From assembly GCA_045652705.1 (NCBI GenBank), contig JAZRUV010000008.1:1-64000 (forward strand): a stretch of 64,000 bases of DNA. Direction: 5' to 3'. The notes below the pieces were generated by a model. The model saw nothing but the letters and a program-made list of their open reading frames with translations. It ran no database searches and had not been told where the DNA came from. This stretch comes from UMGS1649 sp045652705. GTDB taxonomy: Bacteria; Bacillota; Clostridia; TANB77; CAG-465. The position numbers and the translations under genes are program-made. Of this stretch, positions 43,697 through 52,256 are shown piece by piece (positions within the stretch are counted from its first letter, which is position 1; every line of letters begins with the position of its first letter).

Positions 43697-44758
43697 ATGA
43701 TTAATTTGACTTTTGATCAAATAACTAAACATAAGGATGAAGATGGATTTGTGCATTTAGATGAACTCTTTGTAAATTCGGATTCTGAACGTGAAGTAAG
43801 AGGAAATATAAATAGAGATAAAAGATGGTTTAAGATAGATGATGGAACTGCTATGTTTAAATCTAATACTGAGCAAGCGTTATACGCACACTATTCAGAG
43901 TTAATATGTACAGAACTTGCAAAACAAGCAGGACTGGATGCTGCGGAATATGATATAGCAAAATGTAATGGTCAAACGGGAATAATAACCAAAAATGCTT
44001 GTAAACCCGGCGAAGAAATGTTAACTATAAATGAATTAATAGGAGACGGGCCAACATACGAAGATTACCCAGATAATACAGATATATATTTTGTTTTCGA
44101 TTCATTAGAAGAGAAGCTACTAGCTGATGGATATAATGAGGAAATGATAGATAGTTGTATATTGCAGCTAAGGAAACAACTTCTTTTTGATTTATATATA
44201 ATGGAAACAGATAGACATACTGAAAATATATCTTTTATTATAGGAAGAGATGCCGAAACGGGAAGACCACATATACGATTGGCTCCTATGTATGATACGG
44301 AATCGGCACTGTTGCTTTACGACGATGCTGAACACATGAAGAAAGTGTGGACAAGCAGGGCGGTAACACATAGTATAACTAATTTACAGGAACCTAAAAT
44401 ATGTGTAATACCTGAAGGTGATAGTGACCCGGAACAAAGCGGAATGGATAGAGGCTTGTTTGAGTTTCTTCAAGCTCAAGTTGGCACAGCATACGATACT
44501 CCTAGTGAAGAAATATGGAAATCTACATTAGACTTTTTAGTTGAAGATGAGAGAACGTATGAATTTTCTGAGAATGTTTTAAATGGGTTAGATATATCTA
44601 AGGCTATTGAAAATGTAGAAAGAAATAAAAAGTGTACAATACCTGAAGAAGTAAAGCAAATGGCAAGAGCTTGTTTTGGCGTAAGACAAACAGAAATTGC
44701 GTTTGAATTAGGTTTGGATTTAAAAGAACAAAACATAGCAGAAAAAGAGTTGACATAA
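43697..44758 (+). CDS. HipA-like kinase-fold protein
   Basis: The 353-residue protein has the core motifs of the HipA C-terminal kinase fold: LFDLYIMETDRHTENISFII (catalytic Asp and Asn) and LAPMYDTESALLL (metal-binding Asp). An N-terminal region carries WFKIDDGTAMFKS, matching the ATP-site lysine strand. HipA-type kinases phosphorylate GltX or other targets and are often toxins, but no HipB-like antitoxin gene is adjacent. It may be a stand-alone signalling kinase. AAGAGGTG precedes the ATG. The next gene's promoter overlaps its end. Confidence 0.75.
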   Translation: MINLTFDQITKHKDEDGFVHLDELFVNSDSEREVRGNINRDKRWFKIDDGTAMFKSNTEQALYAHYSELICTELAKQAGLDAAEYDIAKCNGQTGIITKNACKPGEEMLTINELIGDGPTYEDYPDNTDIYFVFDSLEEKLLADGYNEEMIDSCILQLRKQLLFDLYIMETDRHTENISFIIGRDAETGRPHIRLAPMYDTESALLLYDDAEHMKKVWTSRAVTHSITNLQEPKICVIPEGDSDPEQSGMDRGLFEFLQAQVGTAYDTPSEEIWKSTLDFLVEDERTYEFSENVLNGLDISKAIENVERNKKCTIPEEVKQMARACFGVRQTEIAFELGLDLKEQNIAEKELT

Positions 44759-44778
44759 ATCTAAAGTTGTGTTATAAT
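44750..44778 (+). promoter_or_regulatory. Perfect promoter of the 94-aa orphan
   Basis: TTGACA (44750-44755), 17 bases, TATAAT (44773-44778). The -35 box overlaps the end of the HipA-like gene. Confidence 0.85.
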
Positions 44779-44831
44779 GTTAGTGCGTAAGCATAAAAAC
44801 TTTCCACTAACTATGTGAAGGGGTGATAACA

Positions 44832-45116
44832 ATGATTAAGTACAATGTGTTTTACAAGGAAAATCGTATTGGCAAGCTGTACATCAATGAAGATGGTCAG
44901 TACAAGTATGTTGCAGATGAGGCGGCTATTAAGGAAGTTGAGGAAAACGAAAACGTATGCATCTATGCAGACGCAAGAAACAGCCGTGACTGGGGTGAAC
45001 CCATCGCCTTCTTTGACAGCCGTATTGAAAACTGCAAGAGATTTGGTGAGACGGATACTGTAAAGTATCCTAATAGTGACTACTATTTCATCAAAGATAA
45101 CCACCACAGAGAATAA
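44832..45116 (+). CDS. Orphan protein of 94 aa
   Basis: I chose the ATG at 44832, ten bases after GAAGGGG; an upstream GTG at 44823 abuts that site. The protein starts MIKYNVFYKENRIGKLYINE, has a beta-rich first third and ends in YYFIKDNHHRE. No family was recognised. GC content is well above that of the adjacent HipA-like gene. With a perfect promoter and a strong terminator it forms a self-contained unit just before the ribosomal cluster. Confidence 0.6.
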   Translation: MIKYNVFYKENRIGKLYINEDGQYKYVADEAAIKEVEENENVCIYADARNSRDWGEPIAFFDSRIENCKRFGETDTVKYPNSDYYFIKDNHHRE

Positions 45117-45119
45117 ATT

Positions 45120-45148
45120 AAGCGAGTATAAAAATACTCGCTTTTTTC
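45120..45148 (+). terminator. Terminator of the 94-aa orphan
   Basis: AAGCGAGTAT, loop AAAA, ATACTCGCTT, then TTTTT. Confidence 0.9.
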
Positions 45149-45149
45149 T

Positions 45150-45337
45150 TTAGTATGTTTTCTGTATAAGACATACTTGTCGGTAAAATCAACTGTGATT
45201 TTAACTGTCCGACCAAATCCAAGAAGTTTGTATTAAGATTAGGGTAGCTCTAAATACAAAACTTAAATTTATGCGCATAATAAAGTTTATCCCTCTTGGT
45301 ATAACACAATACTACTATTATATACAAAAAATGTCAA
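45150..45337 (-). ncRNA. Candidate structured RNA upstream of the S10 cluster
   Basis: This gene-free stretch folds into consecutive hairpins: AGTATGT/ACATACT (about 45152-45177), GTCGG..AAAATCA/TGATTTT..CCGAC (about 45179-45213), and AAGTTTGTATT/AAATACAAAACTT (about 45224-45263), the last nested in CCAAG/CTTGG arms. On the minus strand it is preceded by TTGACA-17-TAGTAT (45337-45309) and would end at the bidirectional hairpin 45120-45143. 6S-like or another small RNA is possible. Strand and family are unproven. Confidence 0.35.
45309..45337 (-). promoter_or_regulatory. Possible minus-strand promoter for the candidate RNA
   Basis: Minus strand TTGACA (45337-45332), 17 bases, TAGTAT (45314-45309). 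Confidence 0.4.
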
Positions 45338-45487
45338 TAACAGACAAATTAAAATTTGGTTACATTTTTGTTACAAATAGCCGATAGATAATTCATATTA
45401 AAATAAGGTGAGTTTTCAAAAATGTACCTATTATATATAAATAATAAAAATTATTTCAAAAATATTGCAAAATATTTCAAAAAACAC

Positions 45488-45516
45488 TTGCATTCCATAT
45501 ATTTGTGTGTTACAAT
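45488..45516 (+). promoter_or_regulatory. S10 operon promoter
   Basis: TTGCAT (45488-45493), 17 bases, TACAAT (45511-45516). The resulting leader is about 200 nt. Confidence 0.7.
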
Positions 45517-45522
45517 ATCTGT

Positions 45523-45710
45523 GTTGATTTGCGTTGAAGTGGTAGATGGCTATGCATAGACATAGGGAACTTCCATGGAGCATGTCTGATTTGAAATCGG
45601 GCGGCAAGTATTGAATTTGTATTTGCCAAATGTTAATTTGGCTTTATATTATGTCACAAATTTGAAACACACGGGGTAGTGTAAAACTTGCAAGTCCTTG
45701 AAATTATAGT
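45523..45710 (+). promoter_or_regulatory. Structured S10 operon leader
   Basis: The 5' UTR holds hairpins AGACAT/ATGTCT (about 45558-45589), GATTT/AAATC, and GGCAA/TTGCC. In other bacteria ribosomal protein L4 or another product represses the S10 operon through its leader. A similar role here is inference; no family match was tested. Confidence 0.4.
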
Positions 45711-45725
45711 AAAGGAGTGAAAAAT

Positions 45726-46043
45726 ATGGCAAAAACAAATGTATCAAAAATGAGAATAAGATTAAAAGCTTATGATCACGTAGTGCTAGAACAAACTGCG
45801 GCAAAGCTAGTTGAAGTAGCTAGAAATTCAGGAGCAGAGGTATCAGGTCCTGTACCACTACCAACTAGAAAAGAAATCGTAACTATTCTTCGTTCACCAC
45901 ACAAGCACAAAGATTCTAGAGAACAATTTGAAATAAGAACACACAAGAGAGTTATCGATGTTAAAGCACCAAATCAAGCAACAGTTGATGCGCTTATGGC
46001 AATAGATATGCCAGCTGGTGTTGAAATCGAAGTTAAACTTTAA
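45726..46043 (+). CDS. rpsJ: Ribosomal protein S10
   Basis: First gene of the S10 operon; S10 is a 30S head protein and a Nus-complex subunit (NusE). I chose the ATG at 45726 (8 bases after AAAGGAG) over the in-frame GTG at 45717, giving 105 residues starting MAKTNVSKMRIRLKAYDH. The conserved RSPHKHKDSREQFEIRTHKR is present. Confidence 0.97.
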   Translation: MAKTNVSKMRIRLKAYDHVVLEQTAAKLVEVARNSGAEVSGPVPLPTRKEIVTILRSPHKHKDSREQFEIRTHKRVIDVKAPNQATVDALMAIDMPAGVEIEVKL

Positions 46044-46156
46044 TAATATTTAGTAGCAATCCTTGAGTCTCAAGGCAAGTGCATACCCTATACTAGATAT
46101 GGCAAAATGGTTTTAACTTAAAAAGTTTAGTAAATTTTAAAGGGAGGAAAACAAAA

Positions 46157-46783
46157 ATGAAAGAACTTTATGGTAAAAAGTTAGGTATGACTCAAATTTT
46201 TAACGAAGACGGAACAGTTATACCAGTAACAGTTATCGAAGCATACAAACTTGTGGTTGTTGGTAAAAAGACAGCTGACAAAGAAGGTTATAATGCAATC
46301 GTTGTTGGTTTCGGTGATGTTAAAGAAAACAGAGCAAACAAACCTCAAAAAGGTGTATTTGCAAAAGCAGGGGTACCTGTTAAAAAATACATAAAAGAAA
46401 TTAAAGTAGAAAATCCAGATGAATTCGAAATTGGTTCTGAAGTTACTTTAGAATGTTTAGAAGCTGGAGACCACGTAGATGTACATGGTATATCTAAAGG
46501 TAAAGGATTCCAAGGACCAATCCACAGACATGGGTTACATAGAGGACCATCTACACACGGTTCTAACTATCACAGAAGACCAGGTTCTATGGGCGCTGGT
46601 ACAAACCCAGGTAGAGTATTCAAAGGTAAAAAACTAGCAGGTCATATGGGACATGTAAATCGTACAGCACTAAACCTTGAAGTAGTAAGAGTAGATATAG
46701 ACAAAAATGCAGTATTAGTTAAAGGTTCTGTACCTGGAGCTAAGGGAGCAACTCTAAATATTACTAAGAGTGTAAAAGCTTAG
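46157..46783 (+). CDS. rplC: Ribosomal protein L3
   Basis: L3 nucleates 50S assembly near the peptidyl-transferase centre. The 208-residue protein begins KELYGKKLGMTQIF and carries the central extension HRHGLHRGPSTHGSNYHR...GSMGAGTNPGRVFKGKKLAGHMG. GGGAGG precedes the ATG. The 113 bases after rpsJ are longer than other spacers in this operon. Confidence 0.97.
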   Translation: MKELYGKKLGMTQIFNEDGTVIPVTVIEAYKLVVVGKKTADKEGYNAIVVGFGDVKENRANKPQKGVFAKAGVPVKKYIKEIKVENPDEFEIGSEVTLECLEAGDHVDVHGISKGKGFQGPIHRHGLHRGPSTHGSNYHRRPGSMGAGTNPGRVFKGKKLAGHMGHVNRTALNLEVVRVDIDKNAVLVKGSVPGAKGATLNITKSVKA

Positions 46784-46800
46784 GAAAGGAGAAATAAGAA

Positions 46801-47421
46801 ATGCTTAAAACAGACGTATTAGATATAACAGGAAAGAAAGTATCTGACATTGAGTTAAACGAAGCTGTTTTTGGAGTTGAAGTTAACGAAGTAGTAGTAC
46901 ACCAAGTACTAGTAAACTACCTAGCTAATCAAAGACAAGGAACACAATCAACAAAAACTCGTGCAGAAGTACGTGGTGGTGGTATAAAACCATGGAGACA
47001 AAAAGGAACTGGTAGAGCAAGACAAGGTTCAATAAGAGCACCACAATGGATAAAAGGTGGTATCGCTTTAGGACCTAAACCTAGAGATTACAGATACAAA
47101 TTACCTAAAAAAGTAAGAGCACTAGCTATAAAATCTGTTCTTACATCAAAACTTGCTGACAACAAACTTGTAGTAGTAGACAAAATGGAACTTAACGAAA
47201 TTAAAACAAAAGAAATGGTTAAAGTATTAAATAACCTAAAAGCTGAAAAAGCATTAGTTGTTTTAAATGAAAAGAACCTAAATGTTCAAGCTTCTACAAG
47301 AAATATCGAAAAAGCTAAAGCAATAACAGTTAATACAATCAACATATATGATTTATTAAGATTTGAAACTTTAGTACTTGATGTAGAATCAGTTAAAAGA
47401 TTAGAGGAGGTGTACGCTTAA
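46801..47421 (+). CDS. rplD: Ribosomal protein L4
   Basis: L4 lines the exit tunnel and is the classic autoregulator of S10 operons. The 206-residue protein has the loop RGGGIKPWRQKGTGRARQGS and the globular domain RALAIKSVLTSKL. Its stop overlaps the start of rplW by one base. Confidence 0.97.
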   Translation: MLKTDVLDITGKKVSDIELNEAVFGVEVNEVVVHQVLVNYLANQRQGTQSTKTRAEVRGGGIKPWRQKGTGRARQGSIRAPQWIKGGIALGPKPRDYRYKLPKKVRALAIKSVLTSKLADNKLVVVDKMELNEIKTKEMVKVLNNLKAEKALVVLNEKNLNVQASTRNIEKAKAITVNTINIYDLLRFETLVLDVESVKRLEEVYA

Positions 47422-47792
47422 TGTTATACGCAGAAGATGTTATAATCAAGCCTATAATAACTGAAAAAAGTTATATGGAAATGGCTAATGGAAAATACAC
47501 TTTCCAAACAAAAATAGATGCAACTAAAATAGATATAAAGAATGCAGTTGAAACATTATTTAATGTTAAAGTGTTAAAAGTTAACACAATGAGATATGAT
47601 GGAAAATCAAAAAGAGTTGGAGTACACCAAGGTAAAACAGCTGCTTGGAAAAAAGCAATTGTTACAATAGATACAAATCCTAAGGATGAAAAATATCTAG
47701 CTAAAGGTGGAAAAGAAGTTAAGCTTGGTAAAAAATACAACACAGAAATAGCAGAAATAAGCTCAGCATTCGCAAACGAGGGAGGAAACTAA
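47421..47792 (+). CDS. rplW: Ribosomal protein L23
   Basis: L23 sits at the tunnel exit and docks trigger factor and SRP. The 123-residue protein begins MLYAEDVIIKPIITEKSY and has VLKVNTMRYDGKSKRVG. It is longer than the usual 95-100 residues, through a C-terminal extension after KYNTEIAE. GAGGAGG lies before the ATG inside rplD. Confidence 0.96.
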   Translation: MLYAEDVIIKPIITEKSYMEMANGKYTFQTKIDATKIDIKNAVETLFNVKVLKVNTMRYDGKSKRVGVHQGKTAAWKKAIVTIDTNPKDEKYLAKGGKEVKLGKKYNTEIAEISSAFANEGGN

Positions 47793-47793
47793 T

Positions 47794-48627
47794 ATGGGAA
47801 TAAAAACATTTAGACCAACAACTCCGTCTAGAAGAAATATGACAGCGCTTACTTATGATGAAATAACAAAATCATCTCCAGAAAAATCTCTTCTTACTAC
47901 ATTAAAGAAGAATGCTGGAAGAAATAACACAGGTAAGATAACTGTTAGACACCACGGTGGCGGACAAAGAAGAAAATATAGAATAATAGATTTTAAAAGA
48001 AATAAAACAGATATGTTTGCTACAGTTATTGGTATCGAATACGATCCAAACAGAAGTGCAAATATAGCATTAATTGAATATGAAGATGGAACAAAATCTT
48101 ACATATTAGCACCAAAAGGTTTAACTGATGGAATGCAAGTTATATCTTCTGAAAAAGCAGATATAAAACCAGGAAACTGTTTACCAATAAGTGCAATTCC
48201 AGTTGGTACAGAAATACACAACATAGAATTACACAAAGGTAAAGGTGGACAATTAGTAAGAACAGCAGGAGCAGCTGCTCAACTTATGGCTAAAGAAGGA
48301 AAATATGCTCACGTGAGAATGCCATCTGGAGAAATGAGACTTATACCAGTTGTATGCTTTGCAACAGTTGGTGTGCTTGGAAATTCAGATCATGAAAACG
48401 TATCATATGGTAAAGCCGGAAGAACAAGACATATGGGTATAAGACCAACAGTAAGAGGATCTGTAATGAACCCTAACGATCACCCACACGGTGGTGGTGA
48501 AGGTAGAGCTCCAGTTGGACACGCAGGACCTATGACTCCTTGGGGTAAACCAGCTTTAGGTTACAAGACTCGTAAGAAAAACCATAGAACAGATAAGTTC
48601 ATAGTTAAGAGAAGAAATAGAAAGTAG
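47794..48627 (+). CDS. rplB: Ribosomal protein L2
   Basis: L2 is a core 50S protein needed for peptidyl transfer. The 277-residue protein has KTFRPTTPSRRNMT at the start, RHHGGGQRRKYR, and the C-terminal NPNDHPHGGGEGRAPVG loop with its key histidine. GAGGGAGG precedes the ATG. Confidence 0.98.
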   Translation: MGIKTFRPTTPSRRNMTALTYDEITKSSPEKSLLTTLKKNAGRNNTGKITVRHHGGGQRRKYRIIDFKRNKTDMFATVIGIEYDPNRSANIALIEYEDGTKSYILAPKGLTDGMQVISSEKADIKPGNCLPISAIPVGTEIHNIELHKGKGGQLVRTAGAAAQLMAKEGKYAHVRMPSGEMRLIPVVCFATVGVLGNSDHENVSYGKAGRTRHMGIRPTVRGSVMNPNDHPHGGGEGRAPVGHAGPMTPWGKPALGYKTRKKNHRTDKFIVKRRNRK

Positions 48628-48640
48628 GAGGTAACACACT

Positions 48641-48919
48641 ATGTCAAGATCACTAAAAAAAGGACCTTATGTAGATGCTAAACTTTTAGCTAGAATAGAA
48701 AAAATGAACGAAAATGACGAAAAAGTAGCACTTAAGACATGGTCAAGATCATCTACTATATATCCTCAAATGATAGGTCATACAATTGCAGTTCACGACG
48801 GAAGAAAACACGTACCTGTATATGTAACTGAGGAAATGGTAGGACACAAACTAGGCGAATTCGCTCCAACAAGACTTTTCAGAGGTCATGCAGGAGACAA
48901 AAAGAGCAAAGTTAGATAA
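48641..48919 (+). CDS. rpsS: Ribosomal protein S19
   Basis: S19 is a 30S head protein contacting S13. The 92-residue protein starts MSRSLKKGPYVD and has WSRSSTIYPQMIGHTIAVHDGRKHVPVY and GEFAPTR. Confidence 0.97.
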   Translation: MSRSLKKGPYVDAKLLARIEKMNENDEKVALKTWSRSSTIYPQMIGHTIAVHDGRKHVPVYVTEEMVGHKLGEFAPTRLFRGHAGDKKSKVR

Positions 48920-48940
48920 TAAATTAGGAGGAAACAAGAA

Positions 48941-49276
48941 ATGGAAGCAAGAGCTGAATTAAAATTTGCAAGAATAAGTGCAAGAAAAGCTAAAATTGTT
49001 TTGGACCTAATTAAGGGAAAAGATGCTCATGAAGCGCTAGCAATACTTAAATATACAAACAAAGCTGCTAGCCCTATAGTTTCTAAAATCCTTAAATCTG
49101 CTATGGCTAACGCAACAAACAATCATTCAATGAATGAAAACAAATTAGTAGTTGCTGAAGCTGTTGCAAATCAAGGGCCAACAATGAAAAGAATAAGTCC
49201 AAGAGCTCAAGGTAGAGCATATAGAATAAGAAAAAGAACTAGCCATATAAGAATAGTTCTTAAAGAAGTAGAATAG
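48941..49276 (+). CDS. rplV: Ribosomal protein L22
   Basis: L22 extends a beta hairpin into the exit tunnel. The 111-residue protein shows ARISARKAKIVLDLIKGKDAHEAL and the hairpin GPTMKRISPRAQGRAYRIRKR. AGGAGG precedes the ATG. Confidence 0.97.
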   Translation: MEARAELKFARISARKAKIVLDLIKGKDAHEALAILKYTNKAASPIVSKILKSAMANATNNHSMNENKLVVAEAVANQGPTMKRISPRAQGRAYRIRKRTSHIRIVLKEVE

Positions 49277-49287
49277 GAGGAAACACG

Positions 49288-49947
49288 ATGGGTCAAAAAG
49301 TAAGTCCTCATGGTTTAAGAGTAGGCATAATAAAAGACTGGTCTTCTAAATGGTATGCAAACAAACAAAACTTTGCAGATTACCTAGTTGAAGATAACAA
49401 AATTCGTAAATATCTTAAAGAGACTTTAAAAACTGCTGGAATTTCTTCTATTAACATAGAAAGAAAATCATCAGAAGTAAAAGTAAACGTAGCTACTGCT
49501 AAGCCTGGTATGATAATAGGTAAAGGTGGTTCAGCTATAGAAGAACTTAAAAAGAAATTAGAAAAAATGACAGGTAAAACTGTATCATTAAATATCGAAG
49601 AAATCAAAAACATAGATATGGATGCAACTTTAGTTGCTGAATCTATTGCTTCTCAATTAGAAAGAAGAATATCTTTTAGACGTGCAATGAAACAAGCAAT
49701 GTCTAAAACTATGAAAGCTGGAGCTAAGGGTATAAAGACACAAGTGTCTGGACGTCTTGGTGGAGCTGAAATAGCAAGAGCTGAACACTACAGCGAAGGA
49801 ACTATTCCTCTACAAACTTTAAGAGCAGACATAGATTATGGTTTTGCAGAAGCATTAACTACTTATGGTATCATAGGTGTTAAGGTATGGATATACAAAG
49901 GTGATATACTACCTGCAAAAAAAGAATCAAAAGGGGGTAACAAATAA
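49288..49947 (+). CDS. rpsC: Ribosomal protein S3
   Basis: S3 lies at the mRNA entry site of the 30S subunit. The 219-residue protein begins MGQKVSPHGLRVGIIKDW. It has a KH domain (PGMIIGKGGSAIEELKK) and the C-terminal RLGGAEIARAEHYSEGTIPLQTLRADIDYG. Its stop overlaps the start of rplP by one base. Confidence 0.98.
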   Translation: MGQKVSPHGLRVGIIKDWSSKWYANKQNFADYLVEDNKIRKYLKETLKTAGISSINIERKSSEVKVNVATAKPGMIIGKGGSAIEELKKKLEKMTGKTVSLNIEEIKNIDMDATLVAESIASQLERRISFRRAMKQAMSKTMKAGAKGIKTQVSGRLGGAEIARAEHYSEGTIPLQTLRADIDYGFAEALTTYGIIGVKVWIYKGDILPAKKESKGGNK

Positions 49948-50384
49948 TGTTAGTACCTAAAAGAACAAAATTCAGAAAGATGCAAAAAGGTAGAATAAGA
50001 GGAAATGCTACTAGAGGAACAAAACTAGTACATGGTGATTACGGAATAGTGGCTTGTGAGCCATCATTCATCACTAACAACCAAATAGAATCTGCCAGAG
50101 TTGTACTTTCAAAATACACTAAAAAATACGGTAAAACTTGGATAACAATATTCCCAGATAAACCAATAACTAAAAAACCTGCAGAAACAAGAATGGGTTC
50201 TGGTAAAGGTAACCCAGAATATTTCGTAGCAGTTGTTAAACCTGGAAGAGTAATGTTTGAAATAAGCGGCCTAGATGAAGCTACTTCAAGAGAAGCTTTA
50301 AGAAAGGCAATCCAAAAGCTTCCTATAAAATGTAAGATACTTACAAAGGAAGAAAGCTTAGGAGGTAACGACAGTGAAGAATAA
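49947..50384 (+). CDS. rplP: Ribosomal protein L16
   Basis: L16 positions A-site tRNA on the 50S subunit. The 145-residue protein starts MLVPKRTKFRKMQKGR and has ETRMGSGKGNPEYFVAVVKPGRV and FEISG. Its last bases overlap rpmC by 11. Confidence 0.97.
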   Translation: MLVPKRTKFRKMQKGRIRGNATRGTKLVHGDYGIVACEPSFITNNQIESARVVLSKYTKKYGKTWITIFPDKPITKKPAETRMGSGKGNPEYFVAVVKPGRVMFEISGLDEATSREALRKAIQKLPIKCKILTKEESLGGNDSEE

Positions 50385-50685
50385 TAGATTAAATGATTAC
50401 AAAAAAATGGATGAAGCAGCACTTTTAGAAGAGCTTAAGGCTTTAAAATCTGAACTTTTCAAATTGAGACTTTCTCATGCAATGAATGGTTTAGATAATC
50501 CAAACAAAATAACAGAAACTAAGAGAAATATAGCAAGAGTTAACACAATACTTACTATCAAGAAAAATGGTGGTGAAGTTGTAGTTAAAGAAGCTACAAA
50601 AAAAGCACCTGCTAAAAAAGCAGCGGCTAAAAAAACAACTAAAGCAGCAAAAACAGAAAAAGAAGCTGCAAAGTCAGAAGAGTAG
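50374..50685 (+). CDS. rpmC: Ribosomal protein L29 with a Lys/Ala-rich extension
   Basis: L29 borders the tunnel exit next to L23. The GTG at 50374 sits 8 bases after GGAGG. The first 68 residues are standard L29 (LEELKALKSELFKLRLSHAMNGL, NIARVNTILTIKK). The remaining 35 residues form an Ala/Lys-rich tail of KKAPAKKAAAKK type that ordinary L29 (about 65 residues) lacks; it is probably disordered and may contact rRNA or nascent chains. Confidence 0.93.
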   Translation: MKNNRLNDYKKMDEAALLEELKALKSELFKLRLSHAMNGLDNPNKITETKRNIARVNTILTIKKNGGEVVVKEATKKAPAKKAAAKKTTKAAKTEKEAAKSEE

Positions 50686-50697
50686 GAGGATAAACTA

Positions 50698-50952
50698 GTG
50701 GAAAGAAATGCAAGAAAAACTAAAATAGGTAAAGTAGTTTCAAATAAAATGGATAAAACTATAGTTGTAAGAATTGACACTAAGTTTAAACATCCACTTT
50801 ATAACAAAATCATGAACAAAACTTTAAAAGTAAAAGCTCATGATGAAGAAAATGTTTGTGGTATCGGTGATACAGTTGAAATAATGGAAACTAGACCACT
50901 AAGCAAAGATAAAAGATATAGACTAGTTAGAATAGTAGAAAAAGCTAAATAA
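50698..50952 (+). CDS. rpsQ: Ribosomal protein S17
   Basis: S17 is an OB-fold 16S rRNA binding protein. The GTG start follows AGGAGG; the 84-residue protein has KTKIGKVVSNKMDKTIVV and KVKAHDEENVCGIGDTVEIMETRPLSKDKRY. Confidence 0.97.
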   Translation: MERNARKTKIGKVVSNKMDKTIVVRIDTKFKHPLYNKIMNKTLKVKAHDEENVCGIGDTVEIMETRPLSKDKRYRLVRIVEKAK

Positions 50953-50970
50953 TGAAAAGGAGGAACTACT

Positions 50971-51339
50971 ATGATACAACAACAATCAGTTGTTAATGTC
51001 GCTGATAACACAGGAGCAAAAAAATTAATGTGTATTAGAGTTCTTGGTGGACACCATAGAAAATGGGGTAACATCGGAGACGTAATCGTAGCTTCTGTTA
51101 AACAAGCAACACCAGGTGGCGTTGTAAACAAAGGTGACGTTGTAAAAGCAGTAATTGTAAGATCTAAAACAGGACTTAAACGTGCTGATGGATCATATAT
51201 AAAATTTGATGAAAATGCAGCTGTTATAATAAAAGATGATAAGACTCCAAAAGGAACTCGTATCTTTGGACCAGTTGCAAGAGAGCTAAGAGATAAAGAT
51301 TATATGAAAATTATATCTCTAGCACCTGAAGTACTTTAG
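50971..51339 (+). CDS. rplN: Ribosomal protein L14
   Basis: L14 forms bridges to the 30S subunit and binds silencing factor RsfS. The 122-residue protein starts MIQQQSVVNVADNTGAKK and has PRGTRIFGPVAREL-type and YMKIISLAPEVL motifs. Confidence 0.98.
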   Translation: MIQQQSVVNVADNTGAKKLMCIRVLGGHHRKWGNIGDVIVASVKQATPGGVVNKGDVVKAVIVRSKTGLKRADGSYIKFDENAAVIIKDDKTPKGTRIFGPVARELRDKDYMKIISLAPEVL

Positions 51340-51352
51340 GAGGTAAAGCATA

Positions 51353-51691
51353 ATGGTTAAGAATATTAAAAACGAAGCTAAAATCAAACTTAATGTTGAC
51401 GATACTGTTATCGTAAACACTGGTGTAGATAAAGGCAAAAAAGGTAAAATACTAAAAGTACTAAGAGCAGACAACAAAGTAATTGTTCAAGGTGTTAACG
51501 TTAGAACAAAACACGTTAAACCTAGAAAACAAGGTCAAGAATCTGGAATACTTAAAGTTGAATCTCCAGTTCATGTTTCTAAAGTAAATTACTACTGTCC
51601 AAAATGTGAAAAAGGTGTAAAACTTGGAGTTAAAGTTGTTGACGGTAAGAGAATAAGAGTATGCAGAAAATGTAATACTGAAATTAAATAA
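51353..51691 (+). CDS. rplX: Ribosomal protein L24
   Basis: L24 is a KOW-domain assembly initiator of the 50S subunit. The 112-residue protein has DTVIVNTGVDKGKKGKILKV and the C-terminal CPKC/CRKC pair, a zinc-binding variant. Confidence 0.97.
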   Translation: MVKNIKNEAKIKLNVDDTVIVNTGVDKGKKGKILKVLRADNKVIVQGVNVRTKHVKPRKQGQESGILKVESPVHVSKVNYYCPKCEKGVKLGVKVVDGKRIRVCRKCNTEIK

Positions 51692-51704
51692 GGAGGACGC
51701 ATAA

Positions 51705-52244
51705 ATGGATCTTAAAGAAAGATACATAAAAGAAGTTGTACCTGCATTAATGACTAAATTTAATTACAAATCTGTAATGCAAGTACCTAAACTAGAAAAA
51801 ATAGTTATAAATATGGGTGTTTCTGACGTTAAAGATAACTCAAAAGCATTAGATATTGCAATGAAAGATCTTGAAACAATAACAGGACAAAAACCTCTTG
51901 TAACAAAAGCTAGAAAATCTATAGCTGCCTTCAAATTAAGAGAAGGAATGAATATCGGATGCAAAGTAACTCTAAGAAGAGAAAAAATGTACGATTTCGC
52001 TACAAGATTATTTAATGTTGCACTTCCAAGAGTAAGAGATTTCAAAGGTGTACCTGCAAAATCTTTTGACGGAAGAGGAAACTATGCTTTTGGTATCAAA
52101 GAGCAAATGATATTCCCAGAAATTGAATTCGATAAGGTAGATAAAGCACGTGGTATGGATGTTATATTCGTGACAACTGCAAAATCTGATGAAGAAGCTA
52201 AAGCTTTATTAGAACTATTAGGACTACCTTTCGCAAAGAATTAA
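51705..52244 (+). CDS. rplE: Ribosomal protein L5
   Basis: L5 binds 5S rRNA and contacts P-site tRNA. The 179-residue protein has LKERYIKEVVPALM, KIVINMGVSD, TGQKPLVTKARKSIAAFKLREG, and DVIFVTTAKSDEEAKALL. AGGAGG precedes the ATG. Confidence 0.98.
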   Translation: MDLKERYIKEVVPALMTKFNYKSVMQVPKLEKIVINMGVSDVKDNSKALDIAMKDLETITGQKPLVTKARKSIAAFKLREGMNIGCKVTLRREKMYDFATRLFNVALPRVRDFKGVPAKSFDGRGNYAFGIKEQMIFPEIEFDKVDKARGMDVIFVTTAKSDEEAKALLELLGLPFAKN

Positions 52245-52256
52245 GGAGGAATTAAG

